Shown here: in pieces, positions 23,180 to 33,522 of the stretch
Position numbering within the stretch: position 1 is the first letter of the stretch
How the letters are laid out: every line of letters starts with the position of its first letter
Assembly (NCBI GenBank): GCA_945861935.1
Contig: CAMAVU010000013.1
Coordinates: forward strand, 1 to 33,522
Direction: 5' to 3'
DNA: 33,522 nucleotides
Source: Bifidobacterium breve
Lineage (GTDB): Bacteria; Actinomycetota; Thermoleophilia; Miltoncostaeales; Miltoncostaeaceae
Notes under the pieces: model-generated
The model's database searches: none
What the model was told of the DNA's origin: nothing
Seen by the model: the letters and a program-made list of their open reading frames with translations, nothing else
Position numbers and translations under genes: made by a program

Positions 23180-24795
23180 TCACCGTGCCCTTCGTCCTGC
23201 CGTTCGCATACCTGCTGGTCCGGAACGCGGAGGACCTCGCGGGACTGTGGGGGACCCTCGCGGACAACAGTCTGGTCGGACCGCTGCTCCGGAGTTGTGT
23301 GCTCGGCATCTCCGTGGCAGCCGCCGCCGGGGTGCTCGGCACGGCTGCTGCGTGGCTGGTGGCGCGCACCGACCTGCGTGGCCGGCGCATCTGGGCCCTC
23401 CTTCTGTGCCTGCCGCTGGTCATCCCGTCGTTCGTGGGCGCAGTCGCGCTCATCGCCGCATTCGCGCCCGGCGGCATCGTGGAGGACATGCTCGGAATCG
23501 CGTGGCTGCCCGACATCAGCGGATTCCGCGGGGCGTTCATCGTGCTGACTCTGCTCACGTTCCCCTACGTGTTCCTGCCGGTCATGGCGCGGCTCAGGTC
23601 TCTGTCACCCGCACTCGAGGAATCCGCGCGGCTGCTGGGACGTCGCCCTCTCTCGGTGTTCCTCACGGTGGTCGTGCCGCAGGCGCGTGCGGCCATCGCC
23701 GCCGGCGCGCTGCTGGTGTTCCTGTATGTCATCAGCGACTTCGGCGCCGTCCAGTTGCTGCGCTACGACACGCTGACGCGCGCGATCTACTCGGACCGGC
23801 TGCTGGATGCCACCAGGTCCATGGCGCTCAGCCTGGTGCTGGGGCTGCTGGCCGTCGGCATCGTGGCACTGGAGCGGCGGTCGTCGCGGGTGGGTCTCCG
23901 TGACCATGCCCGGGGGGGGTCGCCCCTCATCGTGCCCCTCGGCGGTGCGCGGCGGGGCGTGGCCTACGGCTTCCTGACGGTGCTGATCGGAATCGCCCTG
24001 ATCGCCCCGATCGCCGTCCTGGCGTTCTGGGCCATCCGCGGGCTGGCCCAGGGATCGCCCGACGCAATGTCGGTCGTGGGTGACCCCGGCCTGATCGCCG
24101 GGCCCCTTCTCAGCACGGTGGGCGTGAGCGTGGTCGCCGCCCTCGTGACCACCGCCATCATCCTTCCCATCGCGTTCCGCACGGTGCGCCGCCCCGGGCG
24201 CCTGGGCGAGGCGCTGGCGGGAGTCGTCGTGGGCGGATTCGCCCTTCCGGGCCTCATCACCGCCCTCGCGTTGGTCTTCTTCACGCTGTCCGCGCCCGGC
24301 GCGATCGGTGCGCTCTACCAGACACTTCCGCTCCTCGTGCTCGCCTACGTGGTGCACCACGGCGCGCTGGCGCTGGGCGCCGCGCAGTCCGCAGTGGCCA
24401 GCATCCCGCAACGCCTCGACGACGCCGCGCGCATCATGGGCAAGGGCAGATGGCAGCGCTTCGCGGGCATCGAACTCCCCCTCATGCTGCCGGGCCTCGC
24501 GGCGGGCGCCGGCCTCGTCCTCTTGTCCACGGCGAAGGAGTTGCCCGCCACCCTGCTCCTGGCCCCGCCCGGCTTCTCGACCCTGGCCACCAAGGTCTGG
24601 CAGGCCGCGGAGATGGCCGCCTACGAGGACGCTGCGATCTTCGCCCTCGCCCTGGTGGCGATCTCGGGCGTGCTCACATGGTTCCTGGTGGTGCGCCCAG
24701 CCCTGCGCTCATGGGCGACCCCGGTGCCGGGCGCCGCGCCCACAGGACCGGAACCACCCACGGCAAGCCGTGCCCCGGAGCCGACGACCCCATAG
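23173..24795 (+). CDS. fbpB: ferric iron ABC transporter permease, FbpB-like (two fused domains)
   Basis: The 540-residue permease has two homologous halves of about six helices each, as in FbpB/SfuB. Each half carries an EAA coupling loop: EESARLLGRRPLSVFLTVVVPQ (about 150-172) and DDAARIMGKGRWQRFAGIELP (about 415-436). The last 25 residues are a hydrophilic Pro/Thr-rich tail. The only possible start between the in-frame TGA at 23086 and the first helix is GTG 23173, which has no Shine-Dalgarno and sits inside a palindrome, 40 bases after the fbpA stop. With FbpA and FbpC it completes an iron uptake system. A duplicated palindromic repeat follows the stop. Confidence 0.88.
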   Translation: MALTVPFVLPFAYLLVRNAEDLAGLWGTLADNSLVGPLLRSCVLGISVAAAAGVLGTAAAWLVARTDLRGRRIWALLLCLPLVIPSFVGAVALIAAFAPGGIVEDMLGIAWLPDISGFRGAFIVLTLLTFPYVFLPVMARLRSLSPALEESARLLGRRPLSVFLTVVVPQARAAIAAGALLVFLYVISDFGAVQLLRYDTLTRAIYSDRLLDATRSMALSLVLGLLAVGIVALERRSSRVGLRDHARGGSPLIVPLGGARRGVAYGFLTVLIGIALIAPIAVLAFWAIRGLAQGSPDAMSVVGDPGLIAGPLLSTVGVSVVAALVTTAIILPIAFRTVRRPGRLGEALAGVVVGGFALPGLITALALVFFTLSAPGAIGALYQTLPLLVLAYVVHHGALALGAAQSAVASIPQRLDDAARIMGKGRWQRFAGIELPLMLPGLAAGAGLVLLSTAKELPATLLLAPPGFSTLATKVWQAAEMAAYEDAAIFALALVAISGVLTWFLVVRPALRSWATPVPGAAPTGPEPPTASRAPEPTTP

Positions 24796-24840
24796 AGAGC
24801 GCTACCCCGGTGCCAGGCACGTAACCACGATCCCTACCCC

Positions 24841-24872
24841 GGTGCCAGGCACTTAACACCGTGCCAGACACC
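24841..24872. terminator. stem-loop in repeat copy 1, possible bidirectional terminator
   Basis: GGTGCCAGGCAC, an eight-base loop TTAACACC, then GTGCCAGACACC: 10 of 12 bases pair. There is no T-tract. Confidence 0.4.
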
Positions 24873-24925
24873 TTGCCCTGGCCTCCCTACCCCGGTGTCA
24901 GGCACTTAACCACGATCCCTACCCC

Positions 24926-24957
24926 GGTGTCAGGCACTTAACACCGTGCCAGACACC
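24926..24957. terminator. stem-loop in repeat copy 2, possible bidirectional terminator
   Basis: GGTGTCAGGCAC, loop TTAACACC, then GTGCCAGACACC: 11 of 12 bases pair. A C-to-T change relative to copy 1 repairs one mismatch. Confidence 0.42.
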
Positions 24958-24993
24958 TTGCCCTGGCCTGCCCGTGATGCCATGGGTGGTGGC

Positions 24994-25353
24994 TCAGTCG
25001 AGGTAGGTGTCCTCCGCCGTCCATGGTGGTGAACACGTGCAGAGGAAGGTGAGGTGGCCGATTCCGGTGTTCGTGATCTGGTGCCGGGCGCCCGGGGGGA
25101 TGAGGACGGCGTCGCCGGGCACGACGACTCGCTCCTCCCCGTCGATCTCCATCAGCGCCTCGCCCTCGAGCAGGTAGTACATCTCCTCGGCGAGCCGGTG
25201 GTGATGGCGGTCCGTGCGGCCGCCCGGCGGAAGGGTGGCCTCCGCCAGGCTGTGATGGGCCACGGGCGCCACCGCCAGGTCGAGCAGCGAGCGGATCGTG
25301 CTGCCGTCGGTGGAGGTGAAGGGAACAGCATCGCGGTGGGCGCGGACCTCCAT
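24994..25353 (-). CDS. single-domain cupin protein
   Basis: The 119-residue protein is a small beta-barrel cupin. The first cupin motif is present as RHHHRLAEEMYYLLEGEA, with the His cluster and Glu as metal ligands, and the second as PGDAVLIPPGARHQITN with its His. The ending LTFLCTCSPPW, with two cysteines, is common in cupins of this type. Such proteins can be dioxygenases, isomerases or ligand sensors, and no substrate can be named. The ATG at 25353 shares a base with the TGA of the thioredoxin gene (TGATG), so the two genes are coupled. Confidence 0.82.
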   Translation of the reverse strand: MEVRAHRDAVPFTSTDGSTIRSLLDLAVAPVAHHSLAEATLPPGGRTDRHHHRLAEEMYYLLEGEALMEIDGEERVVVPGDAVLIPPGARHQITNTGIGHLTFLCTCSPPWTAEDTYLD

Positions 25354-26093
25354 CAGTGGAAGGCCCGTGACAGCTTCTTGCGGTAGTCGGGCACTAAGGG
25401 GTGGGTGTCCCCGAGTTCCCGGAACTGGCCGATGAGCATCTTGCGAAGGTCGTCCTTGAGCACGCGGTCGGTGGCGGTCGTCGCGGCATCCACCAGGCTG
25501 GCGAACGCCTGCTGCCAGTCCTCGCGCTCGACCGCTGCGAGGCCGGACTGCACGTCGGGCAGGTCGCTTCCCATCACGCGGATACGCGCCAGCAGGCCCG
25601 CCGCGATGGGATCGTGCGACGCCGGGTTGAGCACCACCGCGGCCTCCTCGAGGTCGCGGTGGTGCAACAGGATGTGGCCCAACGCGATGCGGGCGTCCGT
25701 CCGTCCGGCGTCGCGAACGATGGCCTCACGCAGGCTGTCCTCGTCGCCTGCCTCGATCAGGGCGTCCACCTTGCTCGGGACGAGCGCGTCGAGGAAGGCC
25801 TCCATCCGGTCGTGCCCCACGAGGCCCACGAACTCCTCGACCATCTGGCCACCCCGGAAAGCCTTCACCGCGGGGATGCTCAGGATCTGGAACCTCCGCG
25901 CAAGCCCGGGGTTGGAGTCGATGTCCACCTTGGCCAGCACCATGTCGGGGGTCCGGCGGCCCACCGCGGCCTCGATGAGCGGACCCAGTTGGCGACATGG
26001 CCCGCACCACTCGGCCCAGAAGTCCACGACGACGGTGACCTCGTGGCTGCGCTCGATGACGTCCTGCTGAAAGGTTGCCTCGGTCACGTCCAT
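25353..26093 (-). CDS. thioredoxin-domain co-chaperone, CnoX/YbbN-like
   Basis: The 246-residue protein has an N-terminal thioredoxin domain (about 1-110) with active site WCGPC (Cys30, Cys33) and the cis-Pro in SIPAVKAF. An alpha-helical TPR-like region follows (about 115-246), with repeats around DARIALGHILLHH and a RKMLIGQF segment. This architecture is that of CnoX/YbbN, which holds oxidised or unfolded clients for GroEL. Unlike E. coli CnoX, the redox motif is a full CGPC, so reductase activity is expected, as in other bacteria. ATG 26093 is used because a TATCGT -10 lies six bases before it and the extra 13 upstream codons look non-coding. Confidence 0.85.
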   Translation of the reverse strand: MDVTEATFQQDVIERSHEVTVVVDFWAEWCGPCRQLGPLIEAAVGRRTPDMVLAKVDIDSNPGLARRFQILSIPAVKAFRGGQMVEEFVGLVGHDRMEAFLDALVPSKVDALIEAGDEDSLREAIVRDAGRTDARIALGHILLHHRDLEEAAVVLNPASHDPIAAGLLARIRVMGSDLPDVQSGLAAVEREDWQQAFASLVDAATTATDRVLKDDLRKMLIGQFRELGDTHPLVPDYRKKLSRAFH

Positions 26094-26099
26094 GACTCG

Positions 26100-26105
26100 A
26101 CGATA
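26100..26105 (-). promoter_or_regulatory. -10 element (TATCGT) for the thioredoxin gene
   Basis: On the minus strand TATCGT ends six bases before ATG 26093, indicating a leaderless transcript. It is divergent from the ettA promoter. Confidence 0.55.
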
Positions 26106-26133
26106 ACCCACAGCCGGGCGAGGGTGGATCACC

Positions 26134-26139
26134 TACCCT
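26134..26139 (+). promoter_or_regulatory. -10 element (TACCCT) for ettA
   Basis: TACCCT ends six bases before ATG 26146; no Shine-Dalgarno. Another ATG at 26141 is out of frame. Confidence 0.5.
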
Positions 26140-26145
26140 CATGTC

Positions 26146-27840
26146 ATGTCCTCACACGAATTCGTCTACCACATGCACAAGGTCCGGATGGCCTACCCGC
26201 CGGACCGGGTTGTGCTTGACGACATCACGCTGGCATTCCTGCCGGGCGCGAAGATCGGCGTGCTCGGCTCCAACGGCGCGGGCAAGAGCACCCTGCTGAA
26301 GATCATGGCCGGGGAGATCACCCCGAGCAACGGCGATGCCGCGCCCGGCGCCGGCGTGAACGTCGGCTACCTGCCCCAGGAGCCGATGCTGGACGAGTCG
26401 AAGGACGTCCGCGGCAACGTCGAGGAGGGCGTCAGCGCCCGGCGCGACCTGCTCACCCGGTTCGGCGTGATGAGCGCCCAACTGGGCGAGCCCATGGAGC
26501 CCGCCGAGATGGAGGCGCTCCTCGAGGAGTACCAGAGCGTGCAGGACGCCATCGAGCGCACGGGCTCGTGGGACCTCGATCGCGAGGTCGAGGTCGCCAT
26601 GGACGCCCTCCGCGTGCCCCCGGGCGACGCCGGCGTGGCCACGCTCTCCGGTGGTGAGCGGCGGCGGGTGGCCCTGTGCCGCCTGCTGCTGTCGGCACCG
26701 GACATGCTGCTGCTCGACGAGCCCACGAACCACCTGGATGCCGAATCAGTGGCCTGGCTCGAGCGGTTCCTCGACGAGTACGCGGGGACGGTGGTCGCCG
26801 TCACCCACGACCGCTACTTCCTCGACAACGTCGCAGGCTGGATCCTCGAACTCGACCGCGGCCGTGGCATCCCCTGGAAGGGGAACTATTCGTCGTGGCT
26901 CGAGCAGAAAGGGCAGCGGCTGGCTCAGGAGGAGAAGGAGGCCAGCAAGCGGCAGAAGGCCATCGCGCGCGAACTCGAGTGGGTGCGCACGAACCCGAAG
27001 GGTCGCCAGGCCAAGAGCAAGGCACGCGTGACCAATTACGAGCAACTGGTCGCAGCCGAGGCGGACATGCAGAAGCGCGGGGGGGCCGCGGACATCCGCA
27101 TCCCGCTCGCCCCCCGCCTGGGCGACAAGGTCGTCGAGGCCAGGGGTCTGTCGAAGGCCTTCGGCGACACCCTCCTGTTCGACGACCTCTCGTTCTCTCT
27201 CCCCCCCGGCGGCATCGTGGGCATCATCGGCCCGAACGGCGCCGGCAAGACCACCCTCGCCCGGATGATCACCGGGCAGGAGCAGCCCGACGCGGGCACG
27301 CTTGACATCGGTGAGACCGTGCGCATGGCGTATGTGGACCAGAGCCGCGACGCGCTCGATCCGAAGAAGACCGTCCATGACGAGATCGCGGGAGGGCGCG
27401 ACGTCATTGATCTGGGCGGCGGCAACGAGGTTCAGGCCCGTGCCTACACCGCGGCGTTCAACTTCCGCGGTTCCGACCAGCAGAAGCCCATCGGCCAGCT
27501 CTCGGGCGGCGAGCGCAACCGCGTCCACATGGCCAAAATGGTGAGCGGCGGCGGCAACCTGCTGCTGCTCGATGAGCCAACCAACGACCTCGATGTCGAC
27601 ACCCTGCGTGCGCTCGAGACCGCGCTTGAAACGTTCTCGGGCTGCGCCGTCGTCATCACCCACGACCGCTGGTTCCTCGACCGCGCCGCCACCCACATCC
27701 TCGCCTTCGAGAGCGACTCGAACGTCGTCTGGTTCGAGGGCTCGTACTCCGAGTACGAGGAGAACCGGCGCAAGCGGCTGGGGGGCGACGCCGACCGCCC
27801 CCACCGGATCCGCTACCGCAGGCTCACGACGCCGCGCTGA
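26146..27840 (+). CDS. ettA: energy-dependent translational throttle protein EttA (ABC-F)
   Basis: The 564-residue ABC-F ATPase acts on the ribosome E site and regulates the first elongation step according to ATP/ADP. It has two ABC domains. The first has Walker [10 protein letters not shown], signature LSGGERRR and Walker [12 protein letters not shown]; the second has [17 protein letters not shown] and [11 protein letters not shown]. The linker between them carries the charged P-site-tRNA-interacting region ([38 protein letters not shown]), which is the EttA signature, and there is a short arm region in domain one. Both H-loops read THDR. There are no membrane segments, as expected. It is divergent from the thioredoxin gene across 52 bases. 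Confidence 0.95.
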   Translation: MSSHEFVYHMHKVRMAYPPDRVVLDDITLAFLPGAKIGVLGSNGAGKSTLLKIMAGEITPSNGDAAPGAGVNVGYLPQEPMLDESKDVRGNVEEGVSARRDLLTRFGVMSAQLGEPMEPAEMEALLEEYQSVQDAIERTGSWDLDREVEVAMDALRVPPGDAGVATLSGGERRRVALCRLLLSAPDMLLLDEPTNHLDAESVAWLERFLDEYAGTVVAVTHDRYFLDNVAGWILELDRGRGIPWKGNYSSWLEQKGQRLAQEEKEASKRQKAIARELEWVRTNPKGRQAKSKARVTNYEQLVAAEADMQKRGGAADIRIPLAPRLGDKVVEARGLSKAFGDTLLFDDLSFSLPPGGIVGIIGPNGAGKTTLARMITGQEQPDAGTLDIGETVRMAYVDQSRDALDPKKTVHDEIAGGRDVIDLGGGNEVQARAYTAAFNFRGSDQQKPIGQLSGGERNRVHMAKMVSGGGNLLLLDEPTNDLDVDTLRALETALETFSGCAVVITHDRWFLDRAATHILAFESDSNVVWFEGSYSEYEENRRKRLGGDADRPHRIRYRRLTTPR

Positions 27841-27875
27841 GGACGGTCAGGGCGACGCCACGCCCCACCGGGATG

Positions 27876-28829
27876 TCAGTCGTTGCAGGTGCCGACCGCG
27901 GTCCACGCACCGCCAACCTTCCATATGCCCGATGCGTGGAACTGGCCGTTCACTGAGATCGTGATGGTGCGCACGGTGCCGTCCAGGTTCAGGGCTTTGC
28001 TGGCGACAGCCAGCGTGCCCCCGATGCCCTTGGGACTGTCGAGCCCCACCCGGTAGCCGCCGTTCGCCGCGCCGGTGGCCTCAACGCCGCGGCCCACGAC
28101 CCGGCACGACGACAGGTCGAACGTGCGCGAGAACGTCGGGCCCGCGATGGTCACGGTGTCCCCGGTGCCCCCGCCGCCCCCGCTCGGATTCTTCCCCGAG
28201 CACGACGACGGCCGGTCCGGCCACGCCACGGCCAGAGCATCCGCGGTGCCGGGTCCGTAGCGGCCGTCGGCGGTGAGGCCCTCGTCCTTCTGGAACGCGA
28301 GGAGCGCGGCCTCGGTACCCGATCCGACGACGCCGTCCACCTTCCCCCGGTAGTAGCACAGGTCCGTGAGGGCGGTCTGGAGGAACTCCACGGCATCGGT
28401 GGAGTCCCCGCCCAGGGCAAGGTTGATGGCCGCGTGGGTCTGCGGCCCGGCGACGCCATCCACGGGCAGGCTGGCGGCGCGCTGGAATTTCTTGACGGCG
28501 GCCGTGGTCATGGGGCCGTACTCGCCGTTGATCGGGCCTGTGTAGAAGCCCAGATCCGTCAGGTCATGCTGCAGTTCCTCGTTGACCGTGATCACCGGGT
28601 TGGTGGCGGGCGTGGTCGTGGAGGTCGCCGTGGTCCCGGTCCTCGTTGTGGGGGTCGTCGCTGTGGGGGTCGTCGTTGTGGGGGTCGTGGGGGTGGTCGT
28701 CGTGGCGGTGGTCGGAGTGGTTGGCACGGTGACCGTCACCGTTTCCGTGCCGCCGAATCCGCAGCCGCCCGCAACCAGCGCGACGGTGGTCAGACCTGCA
28801 GCGATCGCAACGATGCGAGAGGACGTCAT
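27876..28829 (-). CDS. lipoprotein with Thr/Pro linker and two peptidoglycan-binding domains
   Basis: The 317-residue exported protein has a signal peptide ending in VAGGC (Cys23, probable lipidation). A Thr/Pro low-complexity linker follows at about 31-75. Then come two PG_binding_1-like domains (about 84-137 with LQHDLTDLGFYTGPINGEYG, and about 144-202 with YYRGKVDGVVGSGTEAALLAFQ). The C-terminal beta domain (about 215-317) has two cysteines and is of unknown family. It is probably tethered to the membrane and bound to the cell wall. ATG 28829 has GAGGTG upstream and starts the signal peptide; 16 further in-frame codons upstream look non-coding. Confidence 0.82.
   Translation of the reverse strand: MTSSRIVAIAAGLTTVALVAGGCGFGGTETVTVTVPTTPTTATTTTPTTPTTTTPTATTPTTRTGTTATSTTTPATNPVITVNEELQHDLTDLGFYTGPINGEYGPMTTAAVKKFQRAASLPVDGVAGPQTHAAINLALGGDSTDAVEFLQTALTDLCYYRGKVDGVVGSGTEAALLAFQKDEGLTADGRYGPGTADALAVAWPDRPSSCSGKNPSGGGGGTGDTVTIAGPTFSRTFDLSSCRVVGRGVEATGAANGGYRVGLDSPKGIGGTLAVASKALNLDGTVRTITISVNGQFHASGIWKVGGAWTAVGTCND
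28644..28688. repeat. 3 x 15-bp tandem repeat in the Thr/Pro linker
   Basis: Three units of CGYTGTGGGGGTCGT encode five-residue Thr/Pro blocks on the minus strand. The repeat is within the gene and could vary in copy number. Confidence 0.7.
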
Positions 28830-28903
28830 GCGGGCTTCACCTCGTGACATGGAGTGTCGTCTCCCACGGGATTCCATACTCCCATCGGTGCCCCTCCCCG
28901 GTG

Positions 28904-28909
28904 TACCCT
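28904..28909 (+). promoter_or_regulatory. candidate -10 (TACCCT) for the aconitase gene
   Basis: TACCCT is 58 bases before GTG 28968; an AGGAG Shine-Dalgarno at 28958-28962 fits a normally led mRNA. Confidence 0.35.
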
Positions 28910-28967
28910 CCTCCGTCGCCCGGCCGACGCGCGCGGGCCGCCGAGAGAACCCGCCCTAGGAGCCCCT

Positions 28968-31643
<2,676 letters not shown>

Positions 31644-31661
31644 CGCCCACCCGGCAGGGCG
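31644..31661. terminator. weak hairpin between convergent aconitase and IMPase genes
   Basis: CGCCC, an eight-base loop, GGGCG. The stem is only five bp, so this is tentative. Confidence 0.28.
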
Positions 31662-31670
31662 GGGCCGGGG

Positions 31671-32480
31671 TCAGGTGATGCCGTCGGCCGCGGCATCCAC
31701 CACAGCCCGCAGCGCCTGCCCCAGTCCGGGGCGCGCGGCCAGCGTGCCGGGGGCGCCCTCGGGGCCCACGGGCAGTTGCTGCACCTCGCCCCCTGCGGCG
31801 ATCACGATGACCGCGCCAGCGGCCACGTCCCAGGCATTGACGCCGAACTCGTAGTAGCCGTCGAGGCGGCCGGCGGCCACCCATGCCATGTCGAGGGCGG
31901 CCGAGCCGCCGCGGCGCATGTCCCGCACGTGCGGGATGACGCCCGACAGCCGACGGGCCTGGCGGCGGCGGCGCACCGCGTCGTACCCGAAGCCGCTGGC
32001 GATGAGTGCCGTGCTCAGGTCGTGACGGGGCTCCAGCACCAACGGCTCGCCATTCAGCAGGGCCGTCTCACCCCGCACGGCACTGAAGGTCTCACCCCGG
32101 ATGGGGTCGTGCACCACCCCCACCAGTCCACCGGCGGCGTCCTGGCACCCGATGCTCACCGCCCACTGGGGGTAGCCCCAGAGGAAGTTGGTGGTCCCAT
32201 CGAGCGGGTCCACCAGCCACAGGATCCCACTGCTCCCGCCCTCGGCCTCGCCGGACTCCTCGGACAGGATGGCGTCGTCCGGCCGCTCCGTGCGGATGAG
32301 GGACAAAATGATGCCCTCGGCCTCGCGATCGGCGTCGCTCACCAGATCGGTGGACGTGCTCTTGACGGTGAGGCCCTCCACGGGGCGCTCGAAACGGGCC
32401 AGCAAGCGCTCGCCGGCAGTGCGGGCGGCGCGCACGGCGAGGTTGAGCACCTCACTCGCGAGTTGCGGGTCGGTCGTCAC
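31671..32480 (-). CDS. inositol-1-monophosphatase family protein, SuhB-like
   Basis: The 269-residue protein has canonical IMPase metal motifs: LSEESGE, WLVDPLDGTTNFLWGYPQWAVSIG and the C-terminal NAWDVAAGAVIVIAAGGEV. Such enzymes dephosphorylate inositol-1-phosphate and related sugar phosphates; histidinol-phosphate phosphatase is an alternative in actinobacteria. GTG 32480 is preferred because TAGGAT ends eight bases before it and the opening helix follows at once (QLASEVLNLAVRAARTAGE). It is divergent from ispH across 52 bases and has clearer motifs than the other IMPase at 12603. Confidence 0.88.
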   Translation of the reverse strand: MTTDPQLASEVLNLAVRAARTAGERLLARFERPVEGLTVKSTSTDLVSDADREAEGIILSLIRTERPDDAILSEESGEAEGGSSGILWLVDPLDGTTNFLWGYPQWAVSIGCQDAAGGLVGVVHDPIRGETFSAVRGETALLNGEPLVLEPRHDLSTALIASGFGYDAVRRRRQARRLSGVIPHVRDMRRGGSAALDMAWVAAGRLDGYYEFGVNAWDVAAGAVIVIAAGGEVQQLPVGPEGAPGTLAARPGLGQALRAVVDAAADGIT

Positions 32481-32488
32481 GGGGCGGC

Positions 32489-32494
32489 ATCCTA
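32489..32494 (-). promoter_or_regulatory. -10 element (TAGGAT) for the IMPase gene
   Basis: On the minus strand TAGGAT ends eight bases before GTG 32480; leaderless pattern. Confidence 0.5.
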
Positions 32495-32519
32495 CGCACC
32501 GCCACATGCGGGGCCGCGC

Positions 32520-32525
32520 TAGCCT
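32520..32525 (+). promoter_or_regulatory. -10 element (TAGCCT) for ispH
   Basis: TAGCCT ends seven bases before GTG 32533; leaderless pattern. Confidence 0.5.
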
Positions 32526-32532
32526 CCCCGCC

Positions 32533-33465
32533 GTGACCGAGACCGTGAACCTCATTTCCCCCCGCGGCTACTGCGCGGGTGTCGACCGCGCGATCGAGAC
32601 GGTGGACCGGCTGCTGGCCGAGCGCGGAGCACCCGTGTACGTGCGCGGTGAGATCGTGCACAACCAGTACGTGGTGCGGACCCTTGCCGACAAGGGTGCC
32701 GTGTTCGTGGATACCCCCGAGGAGGTACCCGAGGGCAACCTGATCGTGCTGTCGGCCCACGGCAGCGCGCCCGACATCTACGAGCGTTGTGCCAGGCGTA
32801 ACCTCGAGGTGGTCGATGCCACATGCCCGCTGGTCAGCAAGGTGCACGCCGAGGTGCGCCGGTATGCCGGGCGCGGTGCCACGGTGCTGCTGGTGGGCCA
32901 CGAGGACCATGACGAGGTCATCGGCACCCGTGGCGAGGCGCCCGATCAGGTGATCCTGATCGAGGACGTCGCGCAGGCCGAGGCCGTCCAGGTTGCCGAC
33001 CCGGACAACGTTGCCCTTACCACCCAGACCACGCTGTCGCTGGATGACACGGCCGAGATCATCGCCGTCCTCAGGCGGCGGTTCCCCGCGCTGCAGGCCC
33101 CGACGTCCAGCGACATCTGTTACGCCACACAGAACCGGCAGGACGCCGTCAAGTCGGCCGTCGAGAATGAGGATGCGGAGCTGGTGCTCGTGGTGGGGTC
33201 GCAGAACTCATCCAACTCCCAGCGCCTCGTGGAGGTCGCCCGTGCCGGTGGCGCCGACAGCCACCTCATCGATAGCGCGGCCGACCTCGACCCCATGTGG
33301 CTGGACGACCACCCCCGCGTGGCCCTGACGGCCGGGGCATCCGCGCCCGAGGTGCTGGTACGCGAGGTATTGGACTACCTGGAAACGCGCGGCTATGCGC
33401 GCAGGGGCAACGAGGTCCCAACGGACGAGGGCGTCGTGTTCGCCCTCCCGCCGCAAGTACGCTAG
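32533..33465 (+). CDS. ispH: 4-hydroxy-3-methylbut-2-enyl diphosphate reductase
   Basis: The 310-residue enzyme makes IPP and DMAPP in the last step of the MEP isoprenoid pathway. The Fe-S ligands are Cys14 (PRGYCAGVDRAI), Cys98 (DATCPLV) and Cys196 (DICYATQNRQ). Active-site residues in GEIVHN (His43), SAHG (His76), GHEDHDEVIGT (His126, Glu128) and GSQNSSNS are present. GTG 32533 starts seven bases after a TAGCCT -10 and leaves the usual short lead before the first cluster Cys. The last bases of the gene contain the -10 of the next gene. Length is normal. Confidence 0.96.
   Translation: MTETVNLISPRGYCAGVDRAIETVDRLLAERGAPVYVRGEIVHNQYVVRTLADKGAVFVDTPEEVPEGNLIVLSAHGSAPDIYERCARRNLEVVDATCPLVSKVHAEVRRYAGRGATVLLVGHEDHDEVIGTRGEAPDQVILIEDVAQAEAVQVADPDNVALTTQTTLSLDDTAEIIAVLRRRFPALQAPTSSDICYATQNRQDAVKSAVENEDAELVLVVGSQNSSNSQRLVEVARAGGADSHLIDSAADLDPMWLDDHPRVALTAGASAPEVLVREVLDYLETRGYARRGNEVPTDEGVVFALPPQVR
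33458..33463 (+). promoter_or_regulatory. -10 element (TACGCT) at the 3' end of ispH
   Basis: TACGCT ends six bases before ATG 33470 and shares its last base with the ispH TAG stop. Confidence 0.45.
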
Positions 33466-33469
33466 CCCC

Positions 33470-33522
33470 ATGCGCAGTGCCCCATATCTCGCGGCCGCCC
33501 TGCTGGTGGCCGGGGGTTCACT
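33470..33522 (+). CDS. start of an exported protein (3' end outside window)
   Basis: Only 17 complete codons are visible. They encode MRSAPYLAAALLVAGGS, which looks like the beginning of a signal peptide or lipoprotein signal. ATG 33470 follows the ispH stop by four bases and a TACGCT -10 by six. The function cannot be judged. Confidence 0.5.
   Translation, partial: MRSAPYLAAALLVAGGS

Larger units (their letters stand above)
24803..24972. repeat. 85-bp palindromic element in tandem duplicate (REP-like)
   Basis: Two direct 85-base copies (24803-24887 and 24888-24972) differ at only four positions (24813, 24821, 24845 and 24885 against their partners). Each copy has two direct units, TACCCCGGTGYCAGGCAC, and one inverted GTGCCAGACACC. 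GTGCCAGGCAC-type motifs recur in REP/RAYT-like intergenic elements of other bacteria (from memory). No transposase is nearby. It lies between convergent fbpB and cupin genes. Confidence 0.85.

Noticed and set aside
24803-24972. Regularly spaced repeats resembling a CRISPR array
   Set aside because: The spacing segments are themselves repeated, the units occur in both orientations, and no cas genes are present. It is a palindromic element duplicated in tandem.

Overview
The window is GC-rich, densely packed bacterial DNA with many GTG starts and overlapping stop/start codons. It is most likely from an actinobacterium of class Thermoleophilia. That placement is inferred from three things: a secreted protein at 4284-5024 with the SVGPAQIKKGAV-type repeat and collagen-like tail common in that class, a DUF4430 lipoprotein, and a ClgR-type regulator next to clpP. 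No tRNA, rRNA, CRISPR array, integrase or transposase was found. It reads as ordinary chromosome, with one palindromic repeat element.

Layout. 2-4228 (+): end of a nicotinate phosphoribosyltransferase gene, then a tight operon of methylmalonyl-CoA epimerase, a B12-binding-type radical SAM protein, a 72-residue protein and a YchF-type ATPase that appears to start at CTG. 4284-7449 (+): three exported proteins, one collagen-like, one of unknown family and one PstS-like. 7453-11296 (-): a UvrD-type helicase fused to an Fe-S RecB-like nuclease, followed by a YhaM-like OB-HD exoribonuclease. 11384-13848 (+): DUF1015 protein, an inositol-monophosphatase-like protein and a two-helix membrane protein. 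13924-14924 (+): ClgR-like regulator overlapping clpP, with two ClgR-type operators at the promoter, closed by a strong hairpin. 14967-20833 (-): an ABC export operon (ATPase, large FtsX permease, DUF4430 lipoprotein, tadA) and an exported glycoside hydrolase with its own promoter. 20941-24795 (+): ferric iron uptake genes in the order fbpC-fbpA-fbpB. 24803-24972: an 85-bp palindromic element duplicated in tandem. 24994-26093 (-): CnoX-like thioredoxin and cupin. 26146-27840 (+): EttA. 27876-28829 (-): peptidoglycan-binding lipoprotein. 28968-31643 (+): aconitase. 31671-32480 (-): a second IMPase. 32533-33465 (+): IspH, then the start of another exported protein.

A recurring feature is promoter architecture. 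At least ten genes have a TANNNT -10 hexamer ending only 6-8 bases before the start codon and no Shine-Dalgarno sequence. This fits leaderless mRNAs, and it also helped choose several start codons. Genes with a longer leader mostly do carry a Shine-Dalgarno-like sequence.

The most interesting signals are the paired ClgR boxes at clgR-clpP, the duplicated repeat after fbpB, a 24-bp perfect palindrome over the fbpB start codon, the CTG-started divergent ychF, and the secreted trio ending in an orphan PstS-like protein. I did not find an unmistakable new defence or mobile system.
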